Source of the DNA: Variovorax sp. Sphag1AA
GTDB lineage: Bacteria; Pseudomonadota; Gammaproteobacteria; Burkholderiales; Burkholderiaceae_C
Length of the DNA: 64,000 nt
Direction: 5' to 3'
Assembly (NCBI RefSeq): GCF_014192575.1
Contig: NZ_JACHYC010000001.1
Location: 868,001 to 932,000 of the forward strand
Each line of letters begins with the position of its first letter. Position 1 is the stretch's first letter. This document shows, piece after piece, positions 1 to 10,019 of this stretch. The translations under genes were made by a program, and so were the position numbers. The notes beneath the pieces were generated by a model. The model did no database searches and was not told the origin of the DNA. It saw only the letters and a list, made by a program, of their open reading frames with translations.

Positions 1-3000
1 TCGCCGGAGGTCCAGCTCATCTGGATGTTGCGGAAGACGCGCTCGGGGTGCGGCATCAGCGCGGTGAACCGACCATCGGGGGTGGTCACCGAGGTCAGGC
101 CGCCGGCGCTGCCGTTGGGGTTGAACGGATAGCGCTCGGTCGCTTGACCGAGGTTGTCGACGTAACGCATCGCAGCGATGGCCTTCGCGGGATCGCCGCG
201 ATGTCGGAAGTTGGCATAGCCCTCGCCGTGCGCCACCGCGATCGGCAGGCGGCTGCCCGCCATGCCGGCGAAGAAGAGGCTCGGTGAATCGAGCACTTCG
301 ACCATCGACAGGCGTGCCTCGAAGCGCTCGCTCTGGTTGGTGGTGAAGCGCGGCCAGGCTTCGGCGCCCGGGATGATGTCGGCCAACTCGGCGAACATCT
401 GGCATCCGTTGCACACGCCCAGCCCGAACGTATCGGTGCGTCCGAAAAAGCCCTTGAACTGCTCCGCCAGACGCGGATTGAAGGTGATGCTGCGCGCCCA
501 GCCAATGCCGGCGCCCAGCGTGTCGCCGTAGCTGAAGCCGCCACAAGCCACCACGCCCTTGAAGTTCGCCAGATCCGCCCTGCCCGTCTGCAGATCGGTC
601 ATGTGCACGTCGAAGGCCTCGAAACCCGCTTCGGTGAAGGCGTAGGCCATCTCGATGTGCGAATTGACGCCCTGCTCGCGCAGGATCGCGACCTTCGGCC
701 TGGCGAGTTTCAGGAACGGCGCGGCGACGTTCTCGAGAACACCGTCGGGCAGGTGCACATGCATGCCCGGGTCTTGCGCATCGCCTGCGGCCGCGTGTTC
801 GGCATCGGCGCAATCGGGGTTGTCGCGCTCGCGGCAGATCTTCCAGCTCACCGAGTCCCAGACCTGGTGCAGGTCGCTGAGGCTCGCGCTGAAGACGGAC
901 TTTGCATCGCGCCACACCTCGACCTTGCCCTTGCCGGCGTCCATCGACGAACTATCGGGACGGGTCTTGCCGACGAAATGGCTGTGGGTGCTCAGGCCAT
1001 GCGCGCGCAGGGTTTGCATCACGTCGTTGCGATCGGCGGTGCGCACCTGCAACAGCATGCCGAGCTCTTCGTTGAAGAGCGCCTTGAGCGTGAGTTCCTC
1101 GCGTCGCGCACTGACCTGTCCGGCCCAGTTCTTGGCATCACCGTATTCGGCACGGCTGTCGCTGATGCCGTCGCCTTCGGTGACCAGGAGGTCGACATTG
1201 AGCGCAACACCGACGTGGCCCGCGAAAGCCATTTCGCAGGCCGCCGCGAACAGGCCGCCGTCGCTGCGGTCATGCATCGCGAGGATCTTGCCGTCGGCGC
1301 GCAGTGCATTGACTGCATTCACCAGCTTCACGAGGTCCTGCGGATCGTCGAGATCGGGCACCGTATCGCCGCTCTGCTCCAGCGTCTGCGCGAGGATGCT
1401 GCCAGCCATGCGATGCTGGCCGCGGCCCAGGTCGACGAGCACCAGCGTGGTGTCAGGCTCGGTGGCGTCGAGTTGCGGCGTGAGCGTGCCGCGCACATCC
1501 GCGAGCGTCGCGAAGGCGCTGACGATCAGGCTGACCGGTGAGGTCACCTTCTTGTCGGCGCCGCCGTCCTTCCACTGCGTGCGCATCGATAGCGAATCCT
1601 TGCCCACGGGGATCGAAATGCCGAGTGCCGGGCAGAGTTCGAGGCCCACCGCCTTGACGGTTTCATAGAGCGCCGCGTCTTCGCCTGGCTCGCCGCAGGC
1701 GGCCATCCAGTTGGCGGACAGCTTGACGCGCGACAGCTCGATCGGCGCGGCCAGCAGGTTCGTGATCGCTTCGGCCACCGCCATGCGGCCCGAAGCCGGC
1801 GCATCGAGCGCAGCCAGCGGCGTGCGTTCGCCCATGCTCATCGCTTCGCCAGCGAAACCCTTGTAGTCGGCCAGTGTGACCGCGCAATCGGCCACCGGAA
1901 CCTGCCACGGGCCCACCATCTGGTCGCGGTGGCTCAGGCCACCGACGGTGCGGTCGCCGATCGTGATCAGGAACCGCTTCGATGCCACGGTCGGATGCGA
2001 CAGCACGTCGATCGCAGCCTTCTGCAGATCAACGCCGGTCAGGTCCAGCGGCTTGAAGGTGCGCACGACCGACTTCACGTCGCGCAGCATCTTCGGCGGC
2101 TTGCCGAGCAGCACGTCCATCGGCATGTCGACGGGCTGGTCGTCAGCGCCCTCGTCCGCGAGCAGAAGCTGGCGGGCCTCGGTTGCGACACCGACGACCG
2201 CGAACGGGCAGCGCTCACGTTCGCAGAACGCGCGGAACTGGTCGAGCGAATCGGGCGCGATGGCCAGGACGTAGCGCTCCTGGCTTTCGTTGCACCAGAT
2301 TTCCTTGGGTGCCATGCCAGATTCTTCGAGCGGCACCGCGCGCAGATCGAAGCGGGCCCCACGGCCGGCATCGTTGGTCAGCTCGGGGAACGCGTTGCTC
2401 AGGCCGCCTGCACCAACGTCGTGGATTGCGAGGATCGGATTGGCCGCGCCCTGCTGCCAACAGTGGTTGATGACCTCCTGCGCCCGACGCTCGATTTCGG
2501 GGTTGCCGCGCTGGACGGAATCGAAGTCGAGTTCGGCGAGGTTCGCGCCGGTGGCCATCGAGCTGGCCGCGCTGCCGCCCATGCCGATGCGCATGCCGGG
2601 GCCGCCGAGCTGGATCAGCAAGGCCCCCGCAGGAAACTGGATCTTCTTGGTCTGGGTGGCGTCGATGCTGCCAAGGCCGCCCGCGATCATGATCGGCTTG
2701 TGATACCCGCGCTGAACGGTATCGACGTCGCTCGCGGCGGCCTGCTCGTATTCGCGGAAGTAGCCGAGCAGGTTCGGGCGGCCGAATTCGTTGTTGAAGG
2801 CGGCGCCGCCGAGCGGACCCTCGGTCATGATCTGCAGCGGGCTGGCGATGTGCTCGGGCTTGCCGTAGCTGCCTTCCTTCGGCCAGAGCTTGGAGACGGT
2901 AAACCCGGTCAAGCCTGCCTTGGGACGCGAACCGCGCCCGGTTGCGCCTTCATCGCGGATTTCGCCGCCTGCACCGGTCGACGCACCGGGGAACGGCGAA

Positions 3001-3977
3001 ATCGCGGTCGGGTGGTTGTGCGTCTCGACCTTCATCAGCACATGGTTGGTCGCGTCGGTCTTGGCGTAGCCGGCCGAACCGACCGCGGCCACGAACCGCT
3101 CGACCGCATGGCCTTCCATGATCGAGGCGTTGTCCGCGTAGGCGACGACCGTGTGCTGCGGGTTCTGGCGTTCGGTGTGCCGGATCATCGAGAACAGGCT
3201 CTGCGGCTGCGGCTGACCGTCGATGATGAAGTCGGCGTTGAAGATCTTGTGGCGGCAATGCTCGCTGTTGGCTTGCGCGAACATCATCAGTTCGACGTCG
3301 CTCGGGTCGCGGCCCAGCTTGGTGAAGGCGTCCACGAGGTAGTCGATCTCGTCCTCGGCCAACGCGAGGCCGAAGGTCTTGTTGGCTTCGACCAGCGCGG
3401 CGCGGCCACCGTGCTGCACGTCGACATGGGCCATCGGCTGCGGCGGCAGTTCGGCGAAGAGGCCGGCGGCGTCATCGAGCTGGGGCAGCACGGATTCGGT
3501 CATCCGGTCGTGCAGCAGGGCCGCGACGGCAGCGAACTTGTCGCCGTCAAGAGAGGCGGCTTTGCCCAGCGCCTTGTCGAGCAGCGGCGCCTTTAGGGTG
3601 AGGTGGTATTCGGTGACCCGCTCCACGCGGTGCAGGGCCAATCCGCAGTTGTGGGCGATATCGGTGGCCTTCGAAGCCCAGGGCGACACGGTGCCCAGAC
3701 GCGGCGTGACGACGACCGTTGCACCGGCCTTCGCCGGGGCGACGAAGGGCTCGCCGTAGCCCAGAAGCGCCGAAAACTGCGCCTGGGCCGCTGGATCCAG
3801 CGCCTTGTCGGTGCTGACCAGATGCACGAACCGGGCGCTGATGCCCTCGATCCGCGGTTCCACCGCCTGGAGTCTCGGCAGCAGTTGGCGTGTCCGGAAG
3901 TCGCTGAGCGCGCTCCCGCCCTCGAAGAAAGTCACCACATGGGCGGGATGGGAAGACGGGTTCACGGGCAACGTCAC
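1..3977 (-). CDS. purL: Phosphoribosylformylglycinamidine synthase, C-terminus cut by window edge
   Basis: Catalyses the ATP- and glutamine-dependent conversion of FGAR to FGAM, the fourth step of purine synthesis, in the cytoplasm. About 1325 residues are visible, against roughly 1300-1340 for the large proteobacterial form. The order is an N-terminal FGAM-synthase region, two AIRS-type synthetase halves, then a class I glutamine amidotransferase. The amidotransferase shows the nucleophile motif GVCNGCQMF, the HGEG motif and PHPERV close to position 40. The frame runs off the left edge with only about 20 residues missing. No ATG exists near the N-terminus. GTG at 3977 gives [15 protein letters not shown]; a TTG two codons later is possible. 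The gene is divergent from map. Confidence 0.95.
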   Translation of the reverse strand, partial: MTLPVNPSSHPAHVVTFFEGGSALSDFRTRQLLPRLQAVEPRIEGISARFVHLVSTDKALDPAAQAQFSALLGYGEPFVAPAKAGATVVVTPRLGTVSPWASKATDIAHNCGLALHRVERVTEYHLTLKAPLLDKALGKAASLDGDKFAAVAALLHDRMTESVLPQLDDAAGLFAELPPQPMAHVDVQHGGRAALVEANKTFGLALAEDEIDYLVDAFTKLGRDPSDVELMMFAQANSEHCRHKIFNADFIIDGQPQPQSLFSMIRHTERQNPQHTVVAYADNASIMEGHAVERFVAAVGSAGYAKTDATNHVLMKVETHNHPTAISPFPGASTGAGGEIRDEGATGRGSRPKAGLTGFTVSKLWPKEGSYGKPEHIASPLQIMTEGPLGGAAFNNEFGRPNLLGYFREYEQAAASDVDTVQRGYHKPIMIAGGLGSIDATQTKKIQFPAGALLIQLGGPGMRIGMGGSAASSMATGANLAELDFDSVQRGNPEIERRAQEVINHCWQQGAANPILAIHDVGAGGLSNAFPELTNDAGRGARFDLRAVPLEESGMAPKEIWCNESQERYVLAIAPDSLDQFRAFCERERCPFAVVGVATEARQLLLADEGADDQPVDMPMDVLLGKPPKMLRDVKSVVRTFKPLDLTGVDLQKAAIDVLSHPTVASKRFLITIGDRTVGGLSHRDQMVGPWQVPVADCAVTLADYKGFAGEAMSMGERTPLAALDAPASGRMAVAEAITNLLAAPIELSRVKLSANWMAACGEPGEDAALYETVKAVGLELCPALGISIPVGKDSLSMRTQWKDGGADKKVTSPVSLIVSAFATLADVRGTLTPQLDATEPDTTLVLVDLGRGQHRMAGSILAQTLEQSGDTVPDLDDPQDLVKLVNAVNALRADGKILAMHDRSDGGLFAAACEMAFAGHVGVALNVDLLVTEGDGISDSRAEYGDAKNWAGQVSARREELTLKALFNEELGMLLQVRTADRNDVMQTLRAHGLSTHSHFVGKTRPDSSSMDAGKGKVEVWRDAKSVFSASLSDLHQVWDSVSWKICRERDNPDCADAEHAAAGDAQDPGMHVHLPDGVLENVAAPFLKLARPKVAILREQGVNSHIEMAYAFTEAGFEAFDVHMTDLQTGRADLANFKGVVACGGFSYGDTLGAGIGWARSITFNPRLAEQFKGFFGRTDTFGLGVCNGCQMFAELADIIPGAEAWPRFTTNQSERFEARLSMVEVLDSPSLFFAGMAGSRLPIAVAHGEGYANFRHRGDPAKAIAAMRYVDNLGQATERYPFNPNGSAGGLTSVTTPDGRFTALMPHPERVFRNIQMSWTSG

Positions 3978-4059
3978 GTTCAGGTTGGCCGGCTGGCCGA
4001 TTGAGGATGAAGAAAGCGTAGAGGGCGGCAGCCGCTGACTGGGGCCATCCGCGCGAACT

Positions 4060-4088
4060 CTGAATTTTAGCGGTGTCAATGGGATAAT
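4060..4088 (+). promoter_or_regulatory. Candidate map promoter with very short or no leader
   Basis: A good -10 match, GATAAT at 4083-4088, lies only 8 bases before the map ATG at 4097. A weak -35 match, CTGAAT at 4060-4065, sits 17 bases upstream of it. No Shine-Dalgarno sequence is visible before the ATG. Together these suggest a leaderless or nearly leaderless transcript. This is inference from motif position only. Confidence 0.35.
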
Positions 4089-4096
4089 TCCGGCCC

Positions 4097-4921
4097 ATGA
4101 GCATTACCTACAAAGACGCCGAAGGCGTGGCCGGCATGCGCGTGGCATGCCGCCTCGCATCCGAAGTGCTGGACTACCTGACCCCTCACATCAAGCCCGG
4201 CGTCACCACCAACGAGATCGACAAGCTCGCCCACGACTACATCACGCAGGTCCAGGGTGCGATCCCCGCACCGCTGAACTACATGGGCGCCAGCAGCGTG
4301 CCCTACCCGAAGTCGATCTGCACTTCGGTCAACCACGTGGTCTGCCACGGCATCCCCAACGACAAGCCGCTCAAGAAGGGCGACATCGTCAACCTCGACA
4401 TCACCGTCATCAAGGACGGCTGGCACGGCGACACGAGTCGCATGTTCGTCGTCGGTGATGCCTCGATCGCGGCCAAGCGCCTGTGCACATTCACCTACGA
4501 CGCCATGTGGCACGGCATCATGAAGGTCAAGCCCGGCGCCCACCTCGGCGACATCGGCCATGCGATCCAGCGTTTTGCCGAAGGGAACGGCTTCTCGGTG
4601 GTGCGCGAGTTCTGCGGGCACGGAATCGGCCGCGGCTTCCATGAAGAGCCGCAAGTGCTGCATTACGGCCGCCCGGGCACGCTGGAAGAGCTCAAGCCCG
4701 GCATGACCTTCACCATCGAGCCGATGATCAACGCCGGCAAGCGCGACATCAAGGAAGACGCCAAGGGCGGCCAGTACGACGGCTGGACGATCGTCACCCG
4801 CGACCATTCGCTCTCTGCCCAGTGGGAACACACCGTGCTGGTCACCGAGACCGGCTACGAAGTGCTGACGCTGTCGGCCGGAAGCCCGCCGCCCCCCGCC
4901 TTCGTCACTGCCGCGGCTTGA
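4097..4921 (+). CDS. map: Type I methionine aminopeptidase
   Basis: Removes the initiator methionine from new proteins after deformylation, in the cytoplasm. The 274-residue protein has the pita-bread fold signature. The expected metal ligands are D101, D112, H175, E208 and E244, with the conserved H84 in VCHGIP. The start ATG follows no clear ribosome binding site, but the N-terminus ([10 protein letters not shown]) matches the family. About 20 extra residues at the C-terminus (Pro/Ala rich) extend beyond the usual end. The next gene, glnD, starts 26 bases downstream in the same direction, an order common in Burkholderiales. The def gene, which acts just before this enzyme, is also in the window. 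Confidence 0.97.
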   Translation: MSITYKDAEGVAGMRVACRLASEVLDYLTPHIKPGVTTNEIDKLAHDYITQVQGAIPAPLNYMGASSVPYPKSICTSVNHVVCHGIPNDKPLKKGDIVNLDITVIKDGWHGDTSRMFVVGDASIAAKRLCTFTYDAMWHGIMKVKPGAHLGDIGHAIQRFAEGNGFSVVREFCGHGIGRGFHEEPQVLHYGRPGTLEELKPGMTFTIEPMINAGKRDIKEDAKGGQYDGWTIVTRDHSLSAQWEHTVLVTETGYEVLTLSAGSPPPPAFVTAAA

Positions 4922-4947
4922 AACCGCGCGTGCCCTTCAGGGGAGCC

Positions 4948-7533
4948 ATGATGGACATCCCTTCGCTGCGCGACGCCTATCGCACGCACAAGCTGGCATT
5001 GTTCGACCAGCTCCGCAGCGCCCGCGCCCCGACGCGCAGCGTCCACACCGTGCTGCGCCAGCTCGCGGCGCTGGCGGATGAAACCCTCACTGCGCTATGG
5101 ACCGATGCGGATTTCGGCAACCAGTTGGCGCTCGTCGCCGTTGGCGGCTTCGGGCGGGGCGAGCTGTTCCCCTATTCCGACGTCGATGTCCTGTTGCTGC
5201 TGCCGGAGGGCGAATCGCAAGTCGACCCCTCGCGCCTCGAGGCCTTCATCGGCCATTGCTGGGACGCGGGCCTGGAGATCGGCTCCAGCGTGCGCACCGT
5301 CGCCGAATGCCTGGCCGAGGCGGCGAAAGACGTCACGGTCCAGACCTCCCTGCTCGAATCGCGCCTGATTGCCGGCGACAAAAAGCTGTATGCCGGGTTC
5401 CGCAAGCGCTTTCTGGCCGCCATCGACCCGCTCGCCTTCTTCACGGCCAAGACGCAGGAGATGCGTCACCGCCACCAGAAGTTCGAGAACACGCCCTACG
5501 CGCTCGAACCCAACTGCAAGGAATCGCCCGGCGGCCTGCGCGACCTGCAGATCATCCTCTGGGCGACCAAGGCGGCCGGATTCGGCAATCGCTGGGACGA
5601 CTTGGCGAAGAACGGCCTCGCCACCACCTTCGAGGTGCAGCAGATCAAGCGCAACGAAGCGTTGCTCAGCCTGATTCGCGCCCGCCTCCACGTGACTGCC
5701 AACCGCCGCGAAGACCGGTTGGTGTTCGACCTCCAAACCGCCGTTGCGGCGACCTTCGGCTACGTCGGCGAATCGCAGCGCAAGGCCAGCGAGGCGCTGA
5801 TGCGCCGCTACTACTGGGCGGCCAAGGCGGTCTCGCAGCTCAACCAGATCCTGCTGCTCAACATCGCCGACCGGCTGCAACCGCAGGCCGACCAGCCGAC
5901 GCCGATCAACGAACGCTTCTTCGAGAAGGGCGGAATGATCGAGGTCGCGAGCGACGACCTCTACGTCAAAGAGCCGCACGCGATCCTCGAAACCTTCCTG
6001 CTCTTCCAGAAGACCATCGGCGTCACCGGCCTGTCGGCGCGCACGCTGCGCGCGCTCTACAACGCGCGCCACGTGATGGACAGCAAGTTCCGCAACGATC
6101 CTGAGAACCACAAGGTCTTCATGCGGATGCTGCTGCAGCCGCGCGGCATCACGCACGCGCTGCGGCTCATGAACCAGACTTCGGTGCTGGGCCGCTACCT
6201 GCGCGTGTTCCGCAGCATCGTGGGGCAGATGCAGCACGACCTGTTCCACGTCTACACGGTGGACCAGCACATCCTGATGGTGTTGCGCAATGTGCGGCGC
6301 TTCTTTATCGCGGAGCATGCGCACGAGTACCCCGGCTGCTCGCAGCTCGCTGCAGGATGGGACAAGCCCTGGATCCTCTACATCGCCGCCCTCTTCCACG
6401 ACATCGCCAAGGGGCGCGGCGGCGATCATTCGACGCTGGGCGCGCGCGACGTGCGGCGCTTCTGCCGACAACACGAGATCGCGCGGGAAGACGCCAAACT
6501 GATCGAATTCCTGGTCGCCGAACACCTGGTGATGAGCCAGGTTGCGCAGAAGCAGGACCTCGGCGACCCGGAAGTGATTGCCGCGTTCGCAAAGCGCGTG
6601 GGCAACGAACGCTACCTCACGGCCCTCTACCTGCTCACCGTGGCCGATATCCGCGGGACCTCGCCGCGCGTGTGGAATGCGTGGAAGGGCAAGCTGCTCG
6701 AAGACCTCTATCGCTTCACGCTGCGTGCACTAGGCGGCCGCATGCCCGATCCGGGTGCCGAGATCGAAGCGCGCAAGCGCGACGCGATCGCGCAGCTCGC
6801 GCTCCATGCCGAACCGCTCCAAGCACACAAGGCGTTGTGGGACACGCTCGATGTGAGCTACTTCATGCGTCACGATCCCTCGGAGATCGCCTGGCACGCG
6901 CGGCAGCTTTCCTACCATGTGCCACCGGCCGGCGTTCCGGTCGACCTGCACCGGCCGCCGATCGTGCGGGCGCGAATCTCGCCTGTGGGCGAGGGCCTGC
7001 AGGTCGCGGTCTACACGCCGGACCAGCCGGACCTGTTCGTGCGCATCTGCGGCTACTTCGACCAGGCATCGTTCAGCATTCTTGACGCCAAGGTGTACAC
7101 GACAAGCAACGGCTTCGCGCTGGACACCTTCCAGGTCATCACCACCTTCATCCCCGAGCACTACCGCGATCTCATCAACATGGTCGAAGCGGGGCTCGCC
7201 AAGACGCTGAGCGAAGCCGGGCCATTGCCGACGCCAAGCAAGGGCCGCGTGTCGCGCCGGGTGCGCAGCTTTCCGATCAAGCCGCGCGTCAGCCTGCTGC
7301 CGGACGAGAAGGCGCAGCGCTGGCTGCTCAACATCTCCGCAAGCGACCGGGCAGGATTGCTCTACTCGGTGGCGCGGGTGCTGGCACGCCATCACCTGAA
7401 TCTGCAACTCGCCAAGGTCACGACGCTCGGCGAGCGCGTGGAAGATACCTTCCTGATCAGCGGCCCCGAATTGCAGGGGCAGCGCGCGCAGGCGGCGATC
7501 GAAACCGAACTGCTCGACGCGCTCGCGGCCTGA
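4948..7533 (+). CDS. glnD: Bifunctional PII uridylyltransferase / uridylyl-removing enzyme
   Basis: Senses glutamine and adds or removes UMP on the PII signal proteins, controlling nitrogen assimilation. The 861-residue protein has the nucleotidyltransferase motif GGFGRGELFPYSDVD near residues 66-80, the GlnD central region, an HD domain with ALFHDIAKGRGGDHS near residue 480, and two ACT domains from about residue 690 to the end. The reading frame is open further upstream into map. I chose ATG 4948 because AGGGGAG lies just before it and MMDIPSLRDAY fits the family. A second ATG follows immediately at 4951. Likely cotranscribed with map. Confidence 0.96.
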   Translation: MMDIPSLRDAYRTHKLALFDQLRSARAPTRSVHTVLRQLAALADETLTALWTDADFGNQLALVAVGGFGRGELFPYSDVDVLLLLPEGESQVDPSRLEAFIGHCWDAGLEIGSSVRTVAECLAEAAKDVTVQTSLLESRLIAGDKKLYAGFRKRFLAAIDPLAFFTAKTQEMRHRHQKFENTPYALEPNCKESPGGLRDLQIILWATKAAGFGNRWDDLAKNGLATTFEVQQIKRNEALLSLIRARLHVTANRREDRLVFDLQTAVAATFGYVGESQRKASEALMRRYYWAAKAVSQLNQILLLNIADRLQPQADQPTPINERFFEKGGMIEVASDDLYVKEPHAILETFLLFQKTIGVTGLSARTLRALYNARHVMDSKFRNDPENHKVFMRMLLQPRGITHALRLMNQTSVLGRYLRVFRSIVGQMQHDLFHVYTVDQHILMVLRNVRRFFIAEHAHEYPGCSQLAAGWDKPWILYIAALFHDIAKGRGGDHSTLGARDVRRFCRQHEIAREDAKLIEFLVAEHLVMSQVAQKQDLGDPEVIAAFAKRVGNERYLTALYLLTVADIRGTSPRVWNAWKGKLLEDLYRFTLRALGGRMPDPGAEIEARKRDAIAQLALHAEPLQAHKALWDTLDVSYFMRHDPSEIAWHARQLSYHVPPAGVPVDLHRPPIVRARISPVGEGLQVAVYTPDQPDLFVRICGYFDQASFSILDAKVYTTSNGFALDTFQVITTFIPEHYRDLINMVEAGLAKTLSEAGPLPTPSKGRVSRRVRSFPIKPRVSLLPDEKAQRWLLNISASDRAGLLYSVARVLARHHLNLQLAKVTTLGERVEDTFLISGPELQGQRAQAAIETELLDALAA

Positions 7534-7551
7534 CGCATTGAGGAGGCGATC

Positions 7552-7947
7552 TTGGCTGTCACGCCTCTACGCCTGAACCCTGGTGACGATCTTCGCGCTG
7601 CACTCGATGCAGCGCTCGCTACACAGGGCTCTGCGGCCGGCTTCGTCATCGCGGGCATCGGCAGCCTGAGCGCAGCGAGCATCCGGCTCGCGGGTGCCGA
7701 CGCTGCCCAGACGCTGAGCGGCGATCTTGAAATCCTGACGCTGTCCGGTTCGCTCGCGACCAACGGTTCCCACCTGCACATCAGCATTGCCGACGCCGAC
7801 GGGCGTGTGCTCGGTGGTCATGTCGCGCCCGGCTGCATCGTCCGCACCACCGCAGAAGTGCTGATCGCGTGGCTGCCTGAATGGCACTTCAGCCGCGAGC
7901 CGGATGCGCGCACCGGCTATGCCGAGCTGGTGGCCCGCAAGGCCTGA
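7552..7947 (+). CDS. PPC (DUF296) domain protein
   Basis: This 131-residue protein is a single plant-and-prokaryote-conserved (PPC/DUF296) domain, a small trimer-forming fold of uncertain bacterial function and often described as DNA binding. The family signature is visible: HLHISIADADG followed by GGHVAPG, whose histidines line a putative metal site in related structures. The start is TTG at 7552, supported by a perfect AGGAGG at 7541-7546 with 5-base spacing. It begins 18 bases after glnD and is probably in the same operon. Its stop directly abuts the stop of the convergent aapM (TGATCA). The biological role cannot be deduced here. Confidence 0.85.
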   Translation: MAVTPLRLNPGDDLRAALDAALATQGSAAGFVIAGIGSLSAASIRLAGADAAQTLSGDLEILTLSGSLATNGSHLHISIADADGRVLGGHVAPGCIVRTTAEVLIAWLPEWHFSREPDARTGYAELVARKA

Positions 7948-9024
7948 TCAGGGTTCCGGCTGCAGGTGCCCGACAGCCAGCCGCCGCTCCAACCACACGC
8001 TGTAGCGCGACAGCCCGAAGCACAGCACCCAATACACCAGCGCAATGAAGAGGTAGCCCTCGAGGTAGAACGGCCGCCAGGTCGGATCGCCGCCGAGAGC
8101 GAGTCCAAGGGCGCCGGTCAGCTCGAACAGTCCGACGACGGTGACCAGCGAGGTGTCTTTCAGCGTGCCGACCACGCTATTGGTCAGCGCGGGGACCACC
8201 AGCCGCAGGGCCTGCGGCAGGACGATGTCGCGCTGCACCGGCCAGCGGCCGAAGCCGAGCGCCATCGCCACTTCGGTCTGCCCGCGCGGCACGGCCTGCA
8301 GGCCGCCCCGGATGATCTCGGCCAGATACGCCGCGACGAACAGCGACAGCCCGGCCAGCACCCGCAGCAGCACGTCGGGCTGCCAGCCCGCCGGCCACAA
8401 CAGCGGCAGCAGGAACGAGGCCATGAACAGCACCGAGATCAATGGCACGCCACGCACCAGTTCGATGTAGGTGGCGCAGAGCGTGCGAACCACCGGCCAT
8501 TGCGAGCGCCGGCCTAGGGCTAGCGCCAAAGACAGCGGAAATGCCAACGCCAGACCGACCACCGCGAGTCCGATGGTGAGCGGCAAGCCGCCCCAGCGGT
8601 TCGTCGGCACGGATTCGAGCCCCAGCACACCGCCGCGCATCAGCACGAGGAACAGCGCAAGCGACACCAGCCAGACTGGCAGGAGCCACCACCGCCAGGT
8701 GCGCGGCCATGCGCTCAGCATCGTGGTCAGCGACAGCACGATCACCGCCACGGCCGGCCGCCATTGGTCTTCGTAGGGATAGCGGCCGAAGAGAATCGGC
8801 CGCCATTTCTCGGCAATCACACCCCAGCACGCACCATGCTGCAATGCGCGGCACGCTTCCGCATCGGGCCGGAACACCGCGTGCACCACCGCCCACTCGA
8901 TCACGTAGTAGCCGGCCCATGCGAACAGCGCGACGAGCACCACGGTAAACGCCGCCCGAAGGGGCGATCCCCACAACTCCTTGCGCCATTCGATGGGAGG
9001 ACGCGCGGCGCCGATCAACGCCAC
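7948..9024 (-). CDS. aapM: Amino-acid ABC transporter permease, AapM type
   Basis: Inner-membrane permease of the polar amino-acid (PAAT/HAAT) uptake family, 358 residues. It has an N-terminal membrane segment, a long loop, several further helices and the binding-protein-dependent EAA-type loop (FGRWPVQRDIVLPQALR). The final helices hold GTLKDTSLVTVVGLFEL. The first in-frame ATG is far upstream inside aapQ. I chose GTG at 9024 (VALIGAARPP), which overlaps the end of aapQ by 10 bases and has GAGGGG just before it. It is the last gene of aapJQM. No AapP ATPase gene follows, because the next gene is convergent with no gap. Confidence 0.9.
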   Translation of the reverse strand: MALIGAARPPIEWRKELWGSPLRAAFTVVLVALFAWAGYYVIEWAVVHAVFRPDAEACRALQHGACWGVIAEKWRPILFGRYPYEDQWRPAVAVIVLSLTTMLSAWPRTWRWWLLPVWLVSLALFLVLMRGGVLGLESVPTNRWGGLPLTIGLAVVGLALAFPLSLALALGRRSQWPVVRTLCATYIELVRGVPLISVLFMASFLLPLLWPAGWQPDVLLRVLAGLSLFVAAYLAEIIRGGLQAVPRGQTEVAMALGFGRWPVQRDIVLPQALRLVVPALTNSVVGTLKDTSLVTVVGLFELTGALGLALGGDPTWRPFYLEGYLFIALVYWVLCFGLSRYSVWLERRLAVGHLQPEP

Positions 9025-10019
9025 CCCCTCAGCGCGACGCGCGCGTTGTACCGATTCATCGCGGCTGAAATGAGCAACGAGAGCCCGAGGTACACCGCCA
9101 TGATCACCGCGATGCACTCGAAGGCGCGTCCGGTCGAGTTGAGCGACGTGTTCGCAATCGACACCAGTTCCGGATACCCCACAGCCACGGCCAGCGAGGA
9201 ATTCTTCGTGAGGCTCAGGAGTTGATTGGTGAGCGCGGGCACGATCACGCGCAGTGCCTGCGGCAGCACGACGATGCGAAGCTGCTGCACCGGCGAAAGG
9301 CCCAGCGCCTGTGCCGCGAGCTTCTGCCCTTGCGACACCGAAGTGATCCCGGCGCGCACGATCTCCGCGACAAAGGCTGCCGTGTAGAGCCCCAGCGCGA
9401 TCACGACTGCGAGGTACTCCGGGCTCAGTGCCGCCCCGCCGCTGACATTGAAGCTGCCGCGCTCAGGCCACTCGAAATGACTGGGCCAGAAGCTGCCCTC
9501 GTCCGCGACGGGCCATGGCATCGACAACCCGCCCTTGCTGAGCCAGAAGCCGTCGAGCAGTTCGATCGGCTCAGTCGAATCCGGCAGCAGTTGCGTGAGC
9601 GCGAAGTACAGCATCAGCAACTGCACCAGCAGCGGCACGTTGCGCACCAACTGCACGTAGAGCCCGCACAGCCCGCGCACCAGCACATGGGGCGCCAGCC
9701 GACCGATGCCTAGCAAGGTGCCCAGGACGACCGCCATCACGGCGGCCGGGATCGCGGCACGAACCGTATTGATCAACCCGGCGAGAAACGCACGCCAGAA
9801 CGGTTGACCCGAGCTGAAGTCCAGCCACCCTTCGGATATCTCGAAGCCCGCGGGCTGCAACAGGAAGTCGAATCCCGAACGCACGCCGCGCGCACGCAGC
9901 ACCTCCAGGGCATGGTTCACGAGCCAGAAGACGCCGCCGATGATTGCCGCGATCAGCAGCGCCTGAACGATCCAGGCGACCCAGACGGAGCGGCGCCCGC
10001 TGGCTGCCTGCTGGCTCAT
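9015..10019 (-). CDS. aapQ: Amino-acid ABC transporter permease, AapQ type
   Basis: Partner permease to AapM, 334 residues. It starts MSQQAASGRRSVWVAW, has a first membrane helix near residues 14-36, a periplasmic-type insertion, then the transport helices and the loop ALGLSPVQQLRIVVLPQALR that contacts the ATPase. The start ATG overlaps the aapJ stop as ATGA (10016-10019), implying translational coupling. The reading frame is open upstream, but that extension runs inside aapJ and does not look like this family. Confidence 0.92.
   Translation of the reverse strand: MSQQAASGRRSVWVAWIVQALLIAAIIGGVFWLVNHALEVLRARGVRSGFDFLLQPAGFEISEGWLDFSSGQPFWRAFLAGLINTVRAAIPAAVMAVVLGTLLGIGRLAPHVLVRGLCGLYVQLVRNVPLLVQLLMLYFALTQLLPDSTEPIELLDGFWLSKGGLSMPWPVADEGSFWPSHFEWPERGSFNVSGGAALSPEYLAVVIALGLYTAAFVAEIVRAGITSVSQGQKLAAQALGLSPVQQLRIVVLPQALRVIVPALTNQLLSLTKNSSLAVAVGYPELVSIANTSLNSTGRAFECIAVIMAVYLGLSLLISAAMNRYNARVALRGWR

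Noticed and set aside
1929..3596. Long plus-strand frame opposite purL
   Set aside because: Antisense to conserved purL motifs; composition artefact.
4074..4079. Perfect TTGACA on the minus strand near purL
   Set aside because: No -10 box at 16-18 bases; the only TAAAAT is four bases away.
4822..4947. Upstream extension of glnD
   Set aside because: It overlaps map and lacks family similarity. The start at 4948 has a ribosome binding site.
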